This document shows positions 42,636 through 54,486 of a stretch of 64,000 bases of DNA, in pieces. The DNA comes from Bedellia somnulentella. Its lineage: Eukaryota > Arthropoda > Insecta > Lepidoptera > Bedelliidae. Positions within the stretch are counted from its first letter, which is position 1. Each line of letters opens with the position of its first letter. The position numbers were made by a program, and so were the translations under genes. The notes under the pieces were generated by a model. It worked only from the letters and a program-made list of their open reading frames with translations, was not told the DNA's origin and searched no databases. The stretch spans positions 16,016-80,015 of the forward strand of contig CAUYWD010000323.1 in NCBI GenBank assembly GCA_963576735.1, in the 5' to 3' direction.

Positions 42636-43952
42636 CAGCCCGGGTAGCATGAGTTGTCATCTGAGAAGTGAGAGCCATGTCACGAAACATCTCAGTTAGC
42701 CAACCTATGTCATTTTTGCGAGCATGAGCGTCAGTATGACAGACGGATGAGATCTGAGAGCCCTGTCACCGAATCGATAGAGCATTGTTGCCATCATTGT
42801 TCTGTGAATATTTTTTCTCTATTTTATTCGGTCTTTTTGAACCAAAATAGTAGCTAAATCTGTCACATTTCACTCATTTTACGTCAAATATTGACATTTT
42901 GTAACCAAACAACAACGTAAAGTAAACAAAAATAATATTTAATTTCGTAATAAAGTTTCCAAATTTTCAATTAAAATCAAAAGTTTTAAGATTACAAGTT
43001 TAGTTTGTAGGGAATGTCCGACTAAACTTCCTCACAATGATAGGGGAATCATAAAATATTAAGTAAGTAATTAGGTTTTATTATTCTGTATAACTATTAT
43101 TTAACTAGAAAGTGAGCAGCATACTTTTAATGATTTGTATTGTCTTTTGTTTGCAGATGTAGCACAGTTATATAAGTGTTTTGCACATATTGCCTATAAC
43201 ATCTTAGTTCCATCCCGCCAGTCCATTTCCAGATTCCCATTAGCCAAGTCCATCGCGCAGATGTGCATTATTTAACTTAACAACCTTCACTACATTTCAA
43301 TATCAACAATATCCTATATTCCCAAAATCTAGTGAAGCTCTGATGTATGGAATGGTCTTGTTGAATGCTCCTGTTTATTCAGAATTTGAGTATGCATCCA
43401 TACTTTAATAGCATTCTTATGAATGTAATGTGTATAAACAAGCTGTATTGTTTCTATAAGGAAAAAGTGATGTTAATAGAATAAAAATGTGAAGTACAGA
43501 TGAGTTTGTGAACAGATACTATGATGTTGAGCGGTTGTTTAAAAGTATTTATTCAATAAATAAAGTTAACTCCACAAAATGTGTTTTACTAGCAAATAAA
43601 GCCCATTCATAGGCAGCTTTTACTTTTTCACTTGAGATGAGATTTCAGTTGTAAAATGTGCATGCATATATTCTACTATACATTATTTCCCATTGCAGTA
43701 GGCAGAGAATATTAATTGCCTCATCAATAAACTTACTCATTCTTACAATTTATTCCCACCTATATATCTCTTTTGTTACTTAATTTGTATCCATCTGCTC
43801 TATTTGCCCAAAATAAAATAACATTGCTTTTTCTATATATTCAAGGTTTGCAGTTTTAACCATGTGGAGTATTCTTTGAAGTAGTCTTTGAATTACAAAA
43901 ATCCAATTTATTCCCAGGCGCAAACTAGCCATGATTATCATTTTATTCTAAA

Positions 43953-45454
43953 CTAGCTTTTTGCCCCGCGACTTCGTCCGCGTCGACTTCATTTTTTGCA
44001 TCCAGTTTACATAATACCAAAATACCGAAACACTATCTCAACTTCTGTTTTTTATATTTATAATCCCGCGGGCGATGTAAATGACATAAAGGACATTGAG
44101 GCTTTTTGAGTGATTGTTGGGCGATGCAGTTTGTGACCCATCACTAACAACCTTTATTAAACTATCAATCTATTTCCAAAATTGGATGAAGAATTAGTAT
44201 CTCTGAAGCTATGGCTACCCTTTTGTGGAATTTATGGTTGTTACTAACAACTTGTTAGCATATACTCATGAATTATTGATAGATGAATTTCATAAATTCA
44301 ATCGCACCAATTTTTATTATAAAATGTAGAAAAAACTCTATATTAACTTTCATTTGCTATATCAACCCGTTAGGGGTTGAGTTCAGAAAATTCCTTTTTA
44401 ATTGTTCATAATATACCAAGTTTTTATGTTAAGAAATGAAAATATCTTTAGTAAGTACAGATACGGATAGTAGTTTGGCGCTACCGCCCCGGTAACGTCT
44501 CCGTGGCGTAGCGGTATAACTAACTACTATGAATATTTAATTAGAACTATTATGAATCAATCGTCCCGGGTTCGTATCTCAGGTAATTCAAGCTTTTTGT
44601 AAAAAAAGGGTTTTGTTAGCTTAAATAGCACTATATATAATAATAGCAAGCACTTTTCCTTCAATTTAGCGATTATTTTGGATGGAGATCCACCACTAAT
44701 CATCCCTATATTGCCGAGCAATCGCTGCAAGCTCTCCCACTATCACCAACGGTCAGTGTAGGGGGCAGCACCGGGCCGCCGCGGCGGTGTCAAATTTTTA
44801 TTACGCTTTATTTTATATTAGTCTTACTATTGATAAACAAATTTTTCATTTAAATGTTCAGTTATTTTGATGAAAATGGATAAAACCCCTTAATCTTTCC
44901 AAAATGAACATTAACAAAGTGTCTGATGTGAATTCCATCGATGATAAAAATAATCGCTGCAATATTTTGAGCCATATATGAGTTAAGATTTTTTGATGTT
45001 CCCATGAGAACCCTTGCTGATTCCTTAGTTTCAAGGAATCATCGTCGTTTCATTTAGCTTCTAAATTATATTAATAAGTATATAAGTAGATGAAAAAAAT
45101 GTTTATACGATAGAAAAATAGTACATCATCCCTCGGGAGTTCCTTATTTTCGGGGATCCATTATCGTACCATTAAGCTTCTAAATTTTGATTTTTATATT
45201 AGTTTACAATATATTACGTTGTTTTAAACGATACACAGCGCCATCTCTAATCCATCCAGCAAGCAAAGAATATTTTTGATATCCCTTGGGAACATTTTTT
45301 TTCCGGGATAAAAAGTACCCTATTATTTAATTTAGACTTTTGACTATACGTCTGCAAAATTTCAAAGCAATCGGTTCAGTATTTACGGCGTGAAAGCGGA
45401 ACAAACAAACAAACAAACTCACTTTCCCATTTATAATATTAGTATGGATATGGA
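43953..45454 (-). mobile_element. Short Helitron-like element in E1
   Basis: On the minus strand it starts TCCATACTAATATTATAAAT and ends CAAAAAGCTAG. It lies between A and T: the empty site in E0 reads TTTTAAATAATCTG at about 26752. TC...CTAG ends and insertion between A and T without duplication are Helitron traits. The terminal segments (GACTTCGTCCGCG, AATCGGTTCAG, CCGGGATAAAAAGTA) match a repeat I know from many Lepidoptera. No Rep/helicase is encoded. E1's copy has TATGGA duplicated at its 5' end relative to E2's. Confidence 0.75.
44500..44585 (+). repeat. tRNA-like segment inside the Helitron
   Basis: CTCCGTGGCGTAGCGGTATAA resembles a polymerase III A box and CCCGGGTTCGTATCTC a B box, about 50 bp apart. 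The middle is AT-rich and does not make a proper anticodon arm. It may be a captured tRNA or SINE head. The E2 copy is at about 51490-51575. Confidence 0.35.
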
Positions 45455-46870
45455 TAATCTGAAGATTTCTGCTATGAGTTGGGTATTGGGAAATGTAGGA
45501 TTTACTTGCAATGAAGGGGATTAAAACAAGTGGTTTTCATTAATATTTAGGCAATTTTATTGATAATTAATTAAAAACTGTTACATTCTGCTGCTTTTTT
45601 TAAATTTCATTAGACTCCTTCCATCTCTAAATTGTTCCAGAATCTTTGTATTAAATCAATATGTTTTACTGAAAATAAGAAAACAACATGAGCATTATAT
45701 TCATATGTAGTCATTTCAATATGCTAGTAAGGTGACTACTAAATTTGTTTTATAATGTTGCACAAAGTACCTGCACCTGCATTTAAACAACTTTTGTAGC
45801 ATTAAGTGTGTCGGTAGATAAAGAGGTAACAAAATTATGCCATCACCATTCTTTACATTCCTTGCCACACTAAGACAGCAAGCAGGCTATTGTCTACTCA
45901 CACTATCCAGACTGCCTGTGCCTGTTGATGCAAGCATATGCTATGAGCTCGGGTGACATTTATGATGATAATGATAATTTAAGACTACAAACCCTACATA
46001 ACAAACAATAATGAATAGAAATCTATTTTACATGCATTATATTTGACCTCTGAAACATACCATAAGTTTAGAAACTGTTCTTAATAGTTATTTTAAAGAA
46101 GATCAATGAAATTCATTGATTTTCTCAACTGCATCAGAAAATTGGACGTATGCATGGATTTAGGCTGCAGAATTTGTATAGTCATGCCTAGTGAATTGCT
46201 CGTTATAAAAGCCAAACGTATTTTAACGAATTTAAAACTTAATACACAAGCACTAGTTGTAGATTAATTTAATTTAGTTAAAATTTACAATTCAATCGAT
46301 ATCATGTGGAATCATTGAATCCTGTATGTATCCTTATGTGAAACGCTACCCTGAGGCTTTTCATAGGTCACAAGCTATCATAGAGGTCCTCGGAAATCGT
46401 CATGACATACAAATATGTTTCATAGGACTTGTTTGCGGCAAACTTTCACCCGGATGAGTATCATATCCATTTTTCGTTTTTTTTTTCCATTCAAAACAAA
46501 TTAAGTGATGTAGTCGCTTTGCTATCACACTTTTACAGTAAGAACTACACAAAAAAGTTAAAAAAGCTGCAAAACAGCACTCATATTTTGATAAGTAATC
46601 TTTCTCACTGGCTCTCGCGCTCAATTTTGACATCGACATAAAATTGATATAAAATGACAAACATCTCAGTTTATGTCGCTGTCACGCCGCTCATGCTCGC
46701 ACATGTGACTCGGCGTTGCGATGTCAAAGGCGAGTCACTAGCGCTCTCACATCTCAGATGCCTCATGCTCGGGCGTGCGAGAAACGGTCAAATATGGCGG
46801 CCAATTCGCCCTTGAACGGTGACATAGCCCTATCTCAGAGGCTCTCACACGCCTCATGCTACCCCGGCTG

Positions 46871-46996
46871 ATATATATATATATGACAAGTGTAAACTAT
46901 AACTATATATATGTATTAAAGTATTAACTATAACTATTATTCACACACACACAGACACAAAAATTACATGTATTTCATGATACACTATACTTAAAC
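46871..46996. repeat. AT-rich spacer of palindrome P2
   Basis: Same sequence as 39872-39999 with a shorter AT run. It lies between the P ends of E1 and E'2. Confidence 0.85.
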
Positions 46997-49627
46997 CTGC
47001 CGGGGTAGCATGAGGCGTGTGAGAGCCTCTGAGATAGGGCTATGTCACCGTTCAAGGGCGAATTGGCCGCCATATTTGACCGTTTCTCGCACGCCCGAGC
47101 ATGAGGCATCTGAGATGTGAGAACGCTAGTGACTCGCCTTTGACATCGCAGCGTCGAGTCACATGTGCGAGCATGAGCGGCGTGACAGCGACATAAACTG
47201 AGATGTTTGTCATTTTACGTAAAATTTATGTCGATGTCAAAATTGAGCGCGAGAGCCAGTGAGAAAGATTACTTATTAAAATATGAGTGCTGTTTTGCAG
47301 CTTTTTTAACTGTTTTGTGTAGTTCTTAGTGTAAAAGTGTGATAGCAAAGCGACTACATCACTTAGATTTGTTTTGAATGGAAAAAAAACGAAAAATGGA
47401 TATGATACTCATCCGGGTGAAAGATTGCCGCAAACAAGTCCTATGAAACATAGTTGTATATCTCATGACGATTTCCGAGGACCTCTATGATAGCTTGTGA
47501 CCTATGAAAAGCCTCAGGGTATAGTTACACATAAGGATACATACAGGATTTAATGATTCCACATGATATCAATTGAATTGTAAATTTTAACTAAATTAAG
47601 TGTAATCTACAACTAGTGCTTGTGTATTAAGTTTTAAATTCGTTAAAATACGTTTGGCTTTTATAATCAGCAATGCACTAGGCATGAGGATACAAATTCT
47701 GCAGCCTAAATCCATGTATATGTCCAATTTTCTGATGCAGTTGAGAAAATTAATGAATTTCATTGATCTTATTTAAAATAACTATTAAGATCAGATTCTA
47801 AACTTATGGTATGTTTCAGAGGTCAAATATAATGCTTGTAAAATAGATTTCTATTCATTATTGTTTGTTATGTAGGGTTTGTAGTCTTAAATTATCATTA
47901 TCATGATAAAAGACACCCAAGCTCATAGCATATGCTTGCATCAACAGGCACAGGCAAAGTCTAGATAGTGTGAGTAGACTAGTCTGCTTGCTGTCTTAGT
48001 GTGGCTAGGAATGTAAAGAATGGTGATGGCATAATTTTGTTACCTCTTTATCTACCGACACACTTAATGCTACAAAAGTTGTTTAAATGCAGGTGCAGGT
48101 ACTTTGTGCAACATTATAAAACAAATTTGGTAGTCACCTTACTAGCATATTGAAATGACTAAATATGAATATAATGCTCATGTTCTTTTATTTTCAGTAA
48201 AACATATTGATTTAATACAAAGATTCTGGAACAATTTAGTGACTTGGAAGAAGTCTAATGAAATGAAAAAAAAACAGCAAAATGTAACAGTTTTTAATTA
48301 ATTATCAATTAAATTGCCTAAATATTCATGAAAACCACTTGTTTTAATCCCCTTCATTGCAAGTAAATCCAACATTTTCCAATACCCAACTCATAGCAGA
48401 ACTCTTCAGACCATTTAGAATAAAATGATAATCATGGCATGTTTGGTATTGAATCATACAACGCCTGGGGATAAATTGGATTATTGTAATTCAAAGACAA
48501 TACTACACATGGTTAAAACTGCAAACCTTGAATACATAGAAAAAGCAATGTTATTTTATTTTGGGCAAACAGAGCAGATGGATACAAATTAAGTAACAAA
48601 AGAGATATATAGTGTGGGAAGAATGGTTGTAAGTATGAGTAAGTTTATTGATAAGGCAATTAATATTCTCTGCCTACTGCAATGGGAAATAATGTATAGT
48701 AGAATATATGCATGCACATTTTACAACTGAAATCTCATCTCAAGTGTAAAAGTAAAAGCTGCCTATGAATGGGCTTTATTTGCTAGTAAAACACATTTTG
48801 TGGAGTTAACTTTATTTATTGAATAAACACTTTTAAACAACCGCTCAACATCATAGTTTCTGTTCACAACTCATCTGCACTTCACATTTTTATTCCATTA
48901 TCATCACTTTTTCCTTAAGAAACACTACAGCTTGTTTGTACACATTGCAGTCATAAGAATGCTCTTTAAGTATGGATGCATTGCATACTCAAATTCTGAT
49001 AAACAGAAGCATTCAACAAGACTATTTTCATACATCAGAGCTTCACTAGCTTTTGGGAATATAGGATATTGTTGAAATTGAACTAAGATGTTATAGGCAA
49101 TATGTGCCATAGGCTGCACAGCATTTCTTCAACTTTCTCGTCAAACACTTATATAACTGTGCTATATCTGCAAACAAAAGAAATACAAATCATTAAAAGT
49201 ATGCTGCTCACTTTCTAGTTAAATAATAGTTATATAGAATAATAAAACTTAATTACTTACTTAATATTTTATGATTCCCCTATCATTGTAAGGAAGTTTA
49301 GTCGGACATTCCCTACAAACTAAACTTGTACATTAAAACTTTTGATTTAAATTGACAATTTGGAACTTGTATTGAGAAATTAAATATTTATGTTTAAGTT
49401 GTTTGGTTACAAAATGTCAATATTTGACGTAAAATGAGTGAAATATGACAGATTTAGCTACTATTTTGGTTCAAAAAGATCGAATAAAATAGAGAAAAAA
49501 TATTCACAGACCAATGATGGCAACAATGCTCTGTCGATTCGGTGACAGGGCTCTCAGATCTCAACCGTCTGTCATATTGATGCTCATGCTCGCAAAAATG
49601 ACATAGGTTGGCTAACTGAGATGTTTT
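46997..49627 (-). mobile_element. Array unit E'2 (inverted)
   Basis: Nearly identical to E'1 with several single-base deletions. It ends at the Q2 centre at GAGATGTTTT. Confidence 0.8.
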
Positions 49628-50943
49628 CAGCCCGGGTAGCATGAGTTGTCATCTGAGAAGTGAGAGCATGTCACGAAACATCTCAGTTAGCCAACCTATG
49701 TCATTTTTGCGAGCATGAGCGTCAGTATGACAGACGGATGAGATCTGAGAGCCCTGTCACCGAATCGATAGAGCATTGTTGCCATCATTGTTCTGTGAAT
49801 ATTTTTTCTCTATTTTATTCGGTCTTTTTGAACCAAAATAGTAGCTAAATCTGTCACATTTCACTCATTTTACGTCAAATATTGACATTTTGTAACCAAA
49901 CAACAACGTAAAGTAAACAAAAATAATATTTAATTTCGTAATAAAGTTTCCAAATTTTCAATTAAAATCAAAAGTTTTAAGATTACAAGTTTAGTTTGTA
50001 GGGAATGTCCGACTAAACTTCCTCACAATGATAGGGGAATCATAAAATATTAAGTAAGTAATTAGGTTTTATTATTCTGTATAACTATTATTTAACTAGA
50101 AAGTGAGCAGCATACTTTTAATGATTTGTATTGTCTTTTGTTTGCAGATGTAGCACAGTTATATAAGTGTTTTGCACATATTGCCTATAACATCTTAGTT
50201 CCATCCCGCCAGTCCATTTCCAGATTCCCATTAGCCAAGTCCATCGCGCAGATGTGCATTATTTAACTTAACAACCTTCACTACATTTCAATATCAACAA
50301 TATCCTATATTCCCAAAATCTAGTGAAGCTCTGATGTATGGAATGGTCTTGTTGAATGCTCCTGTTTATTCAGAATTTGAGTATGCATCCATACTTTAAT
50401 AGCATTCTTATGAATGTAATGTGTATAAACAAGCTGTATTGTTTCTATAAGGAAAAAGTGATGTTAATAGAATAAAAATGTGAAGTACAGATGAGTTTGT
50501 GAACAGATACTATGATGTTGAGCGGTTGTTTAAAAGTATTTATTCAATAAATAAAGTTAACTCCACAAAATGTGTTTTACTAGCAAATAAAGCCCATTCA
50601 TAGGCAGCTTTTACTTTTTCACTTGAGATGAGATTTCAGTTGTAAAATGTGCATGCATATATTCTACTATACATTATTTCCCATTGCAGTAGGCAGAGAA
50701 TATTAATTGCCTCATCAATAAACTTACTCATTCTTACAATTTATTCCCACCTATATATCTCTTTTGTTACTTAATTTGTATCCATCTGCTCTATTTGCCC
50801 AAAATAAAATAACATTGCTTTTTCTATATATTCAAGGTTTGCAGTTTTAACCATGTGGAGTATTCTTTGAAGTAGTCTTTGAATTACAAAAATCCAATTT
50901 ATTCCCAGGCGCAAACTAGCCATGATTATCATTTTATTCTAAA

Positions 50944-52440
50944 CTAGCTTTTTGCCCCGCGACTTCGTCCGCGTCGACTTCATTTTTTGCATCCAGTTTA
51001 CATAATACCAAAATACCGAAACACTATCTCAACTTCTGTTTTTTATATTTATAATCCCGCGGGCGATGTAAATGACATAAAGGACATTGAGGCTTTTTGA
51101 GTGATTGTTGGGCGATGCAGTTTGTGACCCATCACTAACAACCTTTATTAAACTATCAATCTATTTCCAAAATTGGATGAAGAATTAGTATCTCTGAAGC
51201 TATGGCTACCCTTTTGTGGAATTTATGGTTGTTACTAACAACTTGTTAGCATATACTCATGAATTATTGATAGATGAATTTCATAAATTCAATCGCACCA
51301 ATTTTTATTATAAAATGTAGAAAAAACTCTATATTAACTTTCATTTGCTATATCAACCCGTTAGGGGTTGAGTTCAGAAAATTCCTTTTTAATTGTTCAT
51401 AATATACCAAGTTTTTATGTTAAGAAATGAAAATATCTTTAGTAAGTACAGATACGGATAGTAGTTTGGCGCTACCGCCCCGGTAACGTCTCCGTGGCGT
51501 AGCGGTATAACTAACTACTATGAATATTTAATTAGAACTATTATGAATCAATCGTCCCGGGTTCGTATCTCAGGTAATTCAAGCTTTTTGTAAAAAAAGG
51601 GTTTTGTTAGCTTAAAATAGCACTATATATAATAATAGCAAGCACTTTTCCTTCAATTTAGCGATTATTTTGGATGGAGATCCACCACTAATCATCCCTA
51701 TATTGCCGAGCAATCGCTGCAAGCTCTCCCACTATCACCAACGGTCAGTGTAGGGGGCAGCACCGGGCCGCCGCGGCGGTGTCAAATTTTTATTACGCTT
51801 TATTTTATATTAGTCTTACTATTGATAAACAAATTTTTCATTTAAATGTTCAGTTATTTTGATGAAAATGGATAAAACCCCTTAATCTTTCCAAAATGAA
51901 CATTAACAAAGTGTCTGATGTGAATTCCATCGATGATAAAAATAATCGCTGCAATATTTTGAGCCATATATGAGTTAAGATTTTTTGATGTTCCCATGAG
52001 AACCCTTGCTGATTCCTTAGTTTCAAGGAATCATCGTCGTTTCATTTAGCTTCTAAATTATATTAATAAGTATATAAGTAGATGAAAAAAATGTTTATAC
52101 GATAGAAAAATAGTACATCATCCCTCGGGAGTTCCTTATTTTCGGGGATCCATTATCGTACCATTAAGCTTCTAAATTTTGATTTTTATATTAGTTTACA
52201 ATATATTACGTTGTTTTAAACGATACACAGCGCCATCTCTAATCCATCCAGCAAGCAAAGAATATTTTTGATATCCCTTGGGAACATTTTTTTTCCGGGA
52301 TAAAAAGTACCCTATTATTTAATTTAGACTTTTGACTATACGTCTGCAAAATTTCAAAGCAATCGGTTCAGTATTTACGGCGTGAAAGCGGAACAAACAA
52401 ACAAACAAACTCACTTTCCCATTTATAATATTAGTATGGA
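50944..52440 (-). mobile_element. Short Helitron-like element in E2
   Basis: Same site and sequence as 43953-45454, differing by the TATGGA duplication and very few bases. The shared site shows it was inserted before E1 and E2 separated. Confidence 0.75.
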
Positions 52441-52673
52441 TAATCTGAAGATTTCTGCTATGAGTTGGGTATTGGGAAATGTAGGATTTACTTGCAATGA
52501 AGGGGATTAAAACAAGTGGTTTTCATTAATATTTAGGCAATTTTATTGATAATTAATTAAAAACTGTTACATTCTGCTGCTTTTTTTAAATTTCATTAGA
52601 CTCCTTCCATCTCTAAATTGTTCCAGAATCTTTGTATTAAATCAATATGTTTTACTGAAAATAAGAAAACAAC

Positions 52674-52926
52674 AATTTATCATGGTTGCTAACGGTGAGG
52701 GAAAACATCGTGAGGAAACCCACATGGCTGAGTTGTACTTAGTCATGTGACAGTGTATTCGTACAATACGGCGATAGGCCTGCCCCCTATCACGTGAGTA
52801 CACTGTCTAAGCAAAACGTGGGTACCTACTTTGGAAACTAGATGGTGCTTGCCATGTGAGTTCAGGAGTATTGGTACCTCTGCCAACCCCTTCGGGGATA
52901 AACGGCGTGAACGTTTATGTTTATGT
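52674..52926 (+). mobile_element. 5'-truncated SINE with 12-bp target duplication
   Basis: Matches 6607-6855 from AATTTATCA onward, lacking the tRNA-like head. It is flanked by TAAGAAAACAAC at 52662-52673 and 52927-52938. The empty site is present in E0, E1 and the inverted units (AATAAGAAAACAACATGAGC). Truncation plus duplication indicates LINE-machinery retroposition. Confidence 0.85.
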
Positions 52927-54121
52927 TAAGAAAACAACATGAGCATTATATTCATATGTAGTCATTTTAATATGCTAGTAAGGTGACTACTAAATTTGTT
53001 TTATAATGTTGCACAAAGTACCTGCACCTGCATTTAAACAACTTTTGTAGCATTAAGTGTGTCGGTAGATAAAGAGGTAACAAAATTATGCCATCACCAT
53101 TCTTTACATTCCTTGCCACACTAAGACAGCAAGCAGGCTATTGTCTACTCACACTATCCAGACTGCCTGTGCCTGTTGATGCTTCAAGCATATGCTATGA
53201 GCTCGGGTGACATTTATGATGATAATGATAATTTAAGACTACAAACCCTACATAACAAACAATAATGAATAGAAATCTATTTTACATGCATTATATTTGA
53301 CCTCTGAAACATACCATAAGTTTAGAAACTGTTCTTAATAGTTATTTTAAAGAAGATCAATGAAATTCATTGATTTTCTCAACTGCATCAGAAAATTGGA
53401 CGTATGCATGGATTTAGGCTGCAGAATTTGTATAGTCATGCCTAGTGAATTGCTCGTTATAAAAGCCAAACGTATTTTAACGAATTTAAAACTTAATACA
53501 CAAGCACTAGTTGTAGATTAATTTAATTTAGTTAAAATTTACAATTCAATCGATATCATGTGGAATCATTGAATCCTGTATGTATCCTTATGTGAAACTC
53601 TACCCTGAGGCTTTTCATAGGTCACAAGCTATCATAGAGGTCCTCGGAAATCGTCATGACATACAAATATGTTTCATAGGACTTGTTTGCGGCAAACTTT
53701 CACCCGGATGAGTATCATATCCATTTTTCGTTTTTTTTTCCATTCAAAACAAATTAAGTGATGTAGTCGCTTTGCTATCACACTTTTACAGTAAGAACTA
53801 CACAAAAAAGTTAAAAAAGCTGCAAAACAGCACTCATATTTTGATAAGTAATCTTTCTCACTGGCTCTCGCGCTCAATTTTGACATCGACATAAGTTTGA
53901 TATAAAATGACAAACATCTCAGTTTATGTCGCTGTCACGCCGCTCATGCTCGCACATGTGACTCGGCGTTGCGATGTCAAAGGCGAGTCACTAGCGCTCT
54001 CACATCTCAGATGCCTCATGCTCGGGCGTGCGAGAAACGGTCAAATATGGCGGCCAATTCGCCCTTGAACGGTGACATAGCCCTATCTCAGAGGCTCTCA
54101 CACGCCTCATGCTACCCCGGC

Positions 54122-54168
54122 TGACATGGCTCTCACTTCTCAGATGACAACTCATGCTACCCGGGCTG
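54122..54168 (-). repeat. Solo 47-bp Q-type terminus (block B)
   Basis: Identical to 28171-28217, in the same position between E2 and the transposase intron. Confidence 0.8.
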
Positions 54169-54224
54169 GTGTAATCATTTGTTTTTTCCCATAAAATTTG
54201 GTAATTATGTTTTTTTCGTTTTAG

Positions 54225-54290
54225 ATATAATTGTGCCCTCTTCATCTCAAATCATACCCACTGATGTGAAGATGAAGAAACCAATTACAG
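54225..54290 (+). CDS. P-element/THAP9-like transposase, upstream exon (copy B)
   Basis: Same 66 bp exon and splice borders as copy A (28274-28339), with no difference noticed. It joins in phase to the exon at 58213. The THAP domain is again absent upstream. Confidence 0.65.
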
Positions 54291-54486
54291 GTTAGTAATA
54301 AATTAGTTTTCACTTGTCTTATATGACTGGTGCTCTAATTTCTTATAATAAGAATTAGTTTACTGTATTTACTGTATGTACCATTAATTAAGTACTATTG
54401 TGAAATACAGCTCTGTTCATATTATTACTTTACTGTATAGACTGTAATATTACAATTTTTTGGAAATAAAGATTTATTATTATTAT

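Larger units (their letters stand above)
42636..46870 (+). mobile_element. Array unit E1 with Helitron insert
   Basis: Ends CAGCCCGGGTAGCATGAG (42636) and CTCATGCTACCCCGGCTG (46870). Without the 1.5 kb Helitron it is about 2.73 kb. It lacks about 40 bp found in E0 around 22012-22050, and has no CR1-like LINE. It is the right arm of palindrome Q1 with E'1. Confidence 0.8.
49628..54123 (+). mobile_element. Array unit E2 with Helitron and SINE inserts
   Basis: Ends as in E0 and E1. It contains the same Helitron as E1 (50944-52440) and in addition a SINE fragment (52674-52926). Its right end is followed by the solo Q-type terminus and transposase copy B, exactly as E0 is followed by copy A. Confidence 0.8.
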
